Below are positions 62,129-64,000 of a DNA stretch of 64,000 nucleotides, piece after piece; positions within the stretch are counted from its first letter, which is position 1; each line of letters opens with the position of its first letter. The stretch covers positions 1-64,000 of the forward strand of contig NZ_QNTQ01000011.1 in NCBI RefSeq assembly GCF_003298775.1, given 5' to 3'. The stretch comes from Rhodosalinus halophilus (GTDB lineage: Bacteria > Pseudomonadota > Alphaproteobacteria > Rhodobacterales > Rhodobacteraceae). Made by a program: the position numbers and the translations under genes. The notes under the pieces are model-generated. The model did not search any database. It saw only the letters and a list, made by a program, of their open reading frames with translations, and had not been told where the DNA came from.

Positions 62129-63457
62129 CTAGCGGTCCATCAGATATTCCGCCACGGCCTGATAGGCGGGCAGCGATGTCGGGTCGATGTATCCGTTCTT
62201 GGCCTGCGGAAACGACGCGAAGCGCACGAGCACCATTTCGGCCGCGGGATCGACATAGATCGTCTGGCCGTGCACGCCGCGCGCCGCGAAGGCACCATGG
62301 GCGTTGTGGAACACCCACCACTGGCTCGTGTAACTGCCGCCGGGGATCGTGGGAAAGCCCGCGAACTTCGCAGGATCGCCGCCGGCGCGGATCTTCTCGA
62401 CCACCTCCGCCGGAAAGAGCCTTTGGCCGAAGATCTCGCCCCCGTTCAGCATCAGAAGCCCCAGCCGCCCCAGATCGCGCAGGCCCGCGCTGATCCCACC
62501 GCCGGCGAAGGGCACGCCCTTGCCGTCCACGGTCTGATAGGCGTCCTGCTCGGCCCCCATCGGCCGCCAGAGCCGCTCCGAGGCCATCTCGGTCACCGCC
62601 GTGCCGGTGGTGCGGCTGATGATCCAGCCCAGCATGTCCGAATTGATCGTCTTGTAGTGAAAGGCCTCGCCGTGCGCGCCCTCGGGCTCGACCTGCTGGA
62701 GATACTCCCAGTAGCCGTCCGGCCCGTCGTAATCCTCGGGTTTCGGCAGGGGGCTGGCAGCGGCCGAATAGAGCCAGATATCGGCGTTGGGATCAGCGTA
62801 GTCCTCGGAGTATTTCACGCCTGTCGTCATGTCCATCACCTGCCGGACGGTGGCGGTGGCGAAGGCGCTGTCCCCGATCTCCGGTATGATGTCGCGCACG
62901 AGCGCCGTGTCGTCGAGCGCGCCCTCGACCACGAGGATCTCCGCCAGAAGCCCCGTCACCGACTTGGTCATCGACATGGCGGCGTGCTGGCCGTCCTCCT
63001 CGAGGCACCCGAAATACCGCTCGTAGACCACCTTGCCCTCGTGCAGGATCAGCATCCCGTCGGTGTAGTTGGCGTAAAGCGACTCCTCCCAGGTCATCTC
63101 CTCTTCGTCATCCATCGGCGTGAAGGTCAGCGCGTCGATCTCCGCGCGCATGTCGGCGAAGACATGCGGCGCGACATAATCGAGCGGTTTCGGCGCGCCG
63201 AGGCCGCGGCTGATCCGCTCGGTGGGCAGGAACTCGCGCAGGTGGCAGACAGACCAGCGCAGCTTGGGAAAGCTGAAGTAGTTGGAATCGGGCTGCGTGA
63301 TCAGCCTGTCTGGCGGCGGCGGAAAGCCCTGCATCCAGCCCATGACACGCGGATCGGAGTCCTGCGCCGTGAGCGGCGCGGACTGTGCGGAGAGCGAGCC
63401 CGTTCCCGCCAGAACCACGGCGAGCGCCAGGGCGAAGCTAGAAATTGACGACGACAT
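62129..63457 (-). CDS. Secreted serine hydrolase (beta-lactamase class C fold)
   Basis: 442 residues from ATG 63457 with GGAGG. Signal peptide (FALALAVVLAGTGSLSAQ), then a class C-type fold with the SxxK motif SMTK (Ser162, Lys165) and a YKTINSDMLGW segment as the Tyr/Asn motif. Related enzymes are esterases or peptidases, and true beta-lactamase activity is not implied. Its first 20 bases overlap the end of a decayed outer-membrane protein frame. Confidence 0.9.
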   Translation of the reverse strand: MSSSISSFALALAVVLAGTGSLSAQSAPLTAQDSDPRVMGWMQGFPPPPDRLITQPDSNYFSFPKLRWSVCHLREFLPTERISRGLGAPKPLDYVAPHVFADMRAEIDALTFTPMDDEEEMTWEESLYANYTDGMLILHEGKVVYERYFGCLEEDGQHAAMSMTKSVTGLLAEILVVEGALDDTALVRDIIPEIGDSAFATATVRQVMDMTTGVKYSEDYADPNADIWLYSAAASPLPKPEDYDGPDGYWEYLQQVEPEGAHGEAFHYKTINSDMLGWIISRTTGTAVTEMASERLWRPMGAEQDAYQTVDGKGVPFAGGGISAGLRDLGRLGLLMLNGGEIFGQRLFPAEVVEKIRAGGDPAKFAGFPTIPGGSYTSQWWVFHNAHGAFAARGVHGQTIYVDPAAEMVLVRFASFPQAKNGYIDPTSLPAYQAVAEYLMDR

Positions 63458-63670
63458 TGATGAAACCTCCGGTCCAGTTCGGCACCCCGCCGGCGAAGGC
63501 GCCGGCGATCCCCTCGCCCGGCACAGAGACGCTGAAACCGGCGGTGAGAAACGTGGTGCGGTTGATGATGCGATCGTCCGAGAGATGCGGTCGGTCACGC
63601 CGCTGACCGCGTTCGCGGTGCCGCCGACAGTCTCCACCCGCGTGGCCTGTCCGGCCGTGCGCCTGCCCGT
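63438..63670 (-). pseudogene. Remnant of an outer-membrane protein (C-terminal end only)
   Basis: The last ~45 residues read IINRTTFLTAGFSVSVPGEG then NWTGGFINVVVNF, ending in Phe as outer-membrane barrels do. Directly upstream, sensible sequence (VETVGGTANAVSGVTDRI) continues in another frame, so a frameshift lies near 63560-63590. Further upstream (to ~63880) no coherent frame is visible. Probably a decayed or deleted gene, unless it is a sequencing error. It overlaps the serine-hydrolase start by 20 bases. Confidence 0.5.
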
Positions 63671-63904
63671 CCGAATTGGTGAAGACCTTCGAGGACCTGG
63701 ACCCGTTGGCCCGGGCGCTCGCCGCGCCCTCGCAACAGACCGGATCGAACCGGCCGAGCCGGGGAGCGCCGCGCGCCGTCGATTCGTCATGCCAAGCATC
63801 CTGCGAAGAGCCCCGGACCATCCTTTCGTTGACGAGACTATCCGGAACTCGCTCAAATGAGGTGGCATTGTCGCCCATTCTGGGCGGTCTGATCCGGAGG
63901 GCAC

Positions 63905-64000
63905 ATGACGCGCAGCACCTCCTCCGACGCCGACCCGGTGCGCGCGCGGTTCGGGCGGATCTGGCCCGCGCATCTGGCCGGCTTCACCCGTCTGCTCGTG
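63905..64000 (+). CDS. Start of an unidentified gene (cut by window end)
   Basis: ATG 63905 preceded by CCGGAGGG. The 32 visible codons have charged and hydrophobic residues (DADPVRARFGRIWPAHLAGF) and no signal peptide. Family unrecognisable from this length. Confidence 0.6.
   Translation, partial: MTRSTSSDADPVRARFGRIWPAHLAGFTRLLV

Overview
The window is very GC-rich, gene-dense DNA with many ATGA or TGATG stop/start overlaps. It looks like the chromosome of an alphaproteobacterium of the Rhodobacter/Roseobacter group (Rhodobacteraceae sensu lato). The indicators are a compact phaZ-phaC-phaP-phaR polyhydroxyalkanoate locus with CTGC-N3-GCAG boxes, a stand-alone Hint-domain protein, a DUF6476-type protein divergent from an RluA-type synthase, a DUF2927 lipoprotein behind an XpaC/TelA pair, and a class I PHA synthase. 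No rRNA, tRNA, CRISPR array, insertion sequence or prophage was seen.

Layout. 1-8005 is an envelope/secretion-flavoured region: a cut Ala/Pro-rich DUF4384-type protein, a signal-peptide helical protein, a beta-barrel-like protein, a SAM methyltransferase, an unknown small protein, a secreted caspase-fold protein with Sel1-like repeats, and a Gly/Ser-repeat lipoprotein. 8560-13240 is a catabolic operon: a complete TRAP transporter (DctP, DctQ, DctM), a cyclase-family hydrolase and an FAH-family enzyme. 13283-16583 holds an MFS transporter, an orphan ABC ATPase and an SDR protein lacking the usual catalytic residues. 16734-22816 holds the Hint protein, prfC, and surface-polysaccharide-type genes (unknown protein plus glycosyltransferase, DegT aminotransferase). 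22820-27292 is the PHA locus, followed by rpoH with an overlapping small membrane protein, cardiolipin synthase, an RluA synthase, tadA and an RsuA/RluB-type synthase. 32923-36207 is an XpaC-TelA-DUF2927 operon. 36252-45294 is mainly housekeeping: PCuAC copper chaperone, rpmB, meaB, hrpB, NUDIX, argF, argD, truA. 45400-49492 carries a ycjX-GNAT-ycjF operon, an SDR and another small membrane protein.

49524-61599 is the most coherent accessory block. A GntR/FCD regulator and an HMG-CoA-lyase-like enzyme face a CaiB-type CoA-transferase across an intergenic region with an ATACA-N4-TGTAT inverted repeat. Downstream lie a coiled-coil protein, HyuA/HyuB hydantoinase subunits, an N-carbamoylsarcosine amidase-like hydrolase and a three-gene ABC importer. 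This matches uptake and hydrolysis of a hydantoin-like compound to a carbamoyl amino acid and then an amino acid. HyuA and the ABC permease share a similar N-terminal coiled-coil tag followed by a Pro/Arg linker, which may tether enzyme to transporter. The window closes with a DUF4168 protein, a secreted serine hydrolase, a frameshifted remnant of an outer-membrane protein, and the first 32 codons of another gene.
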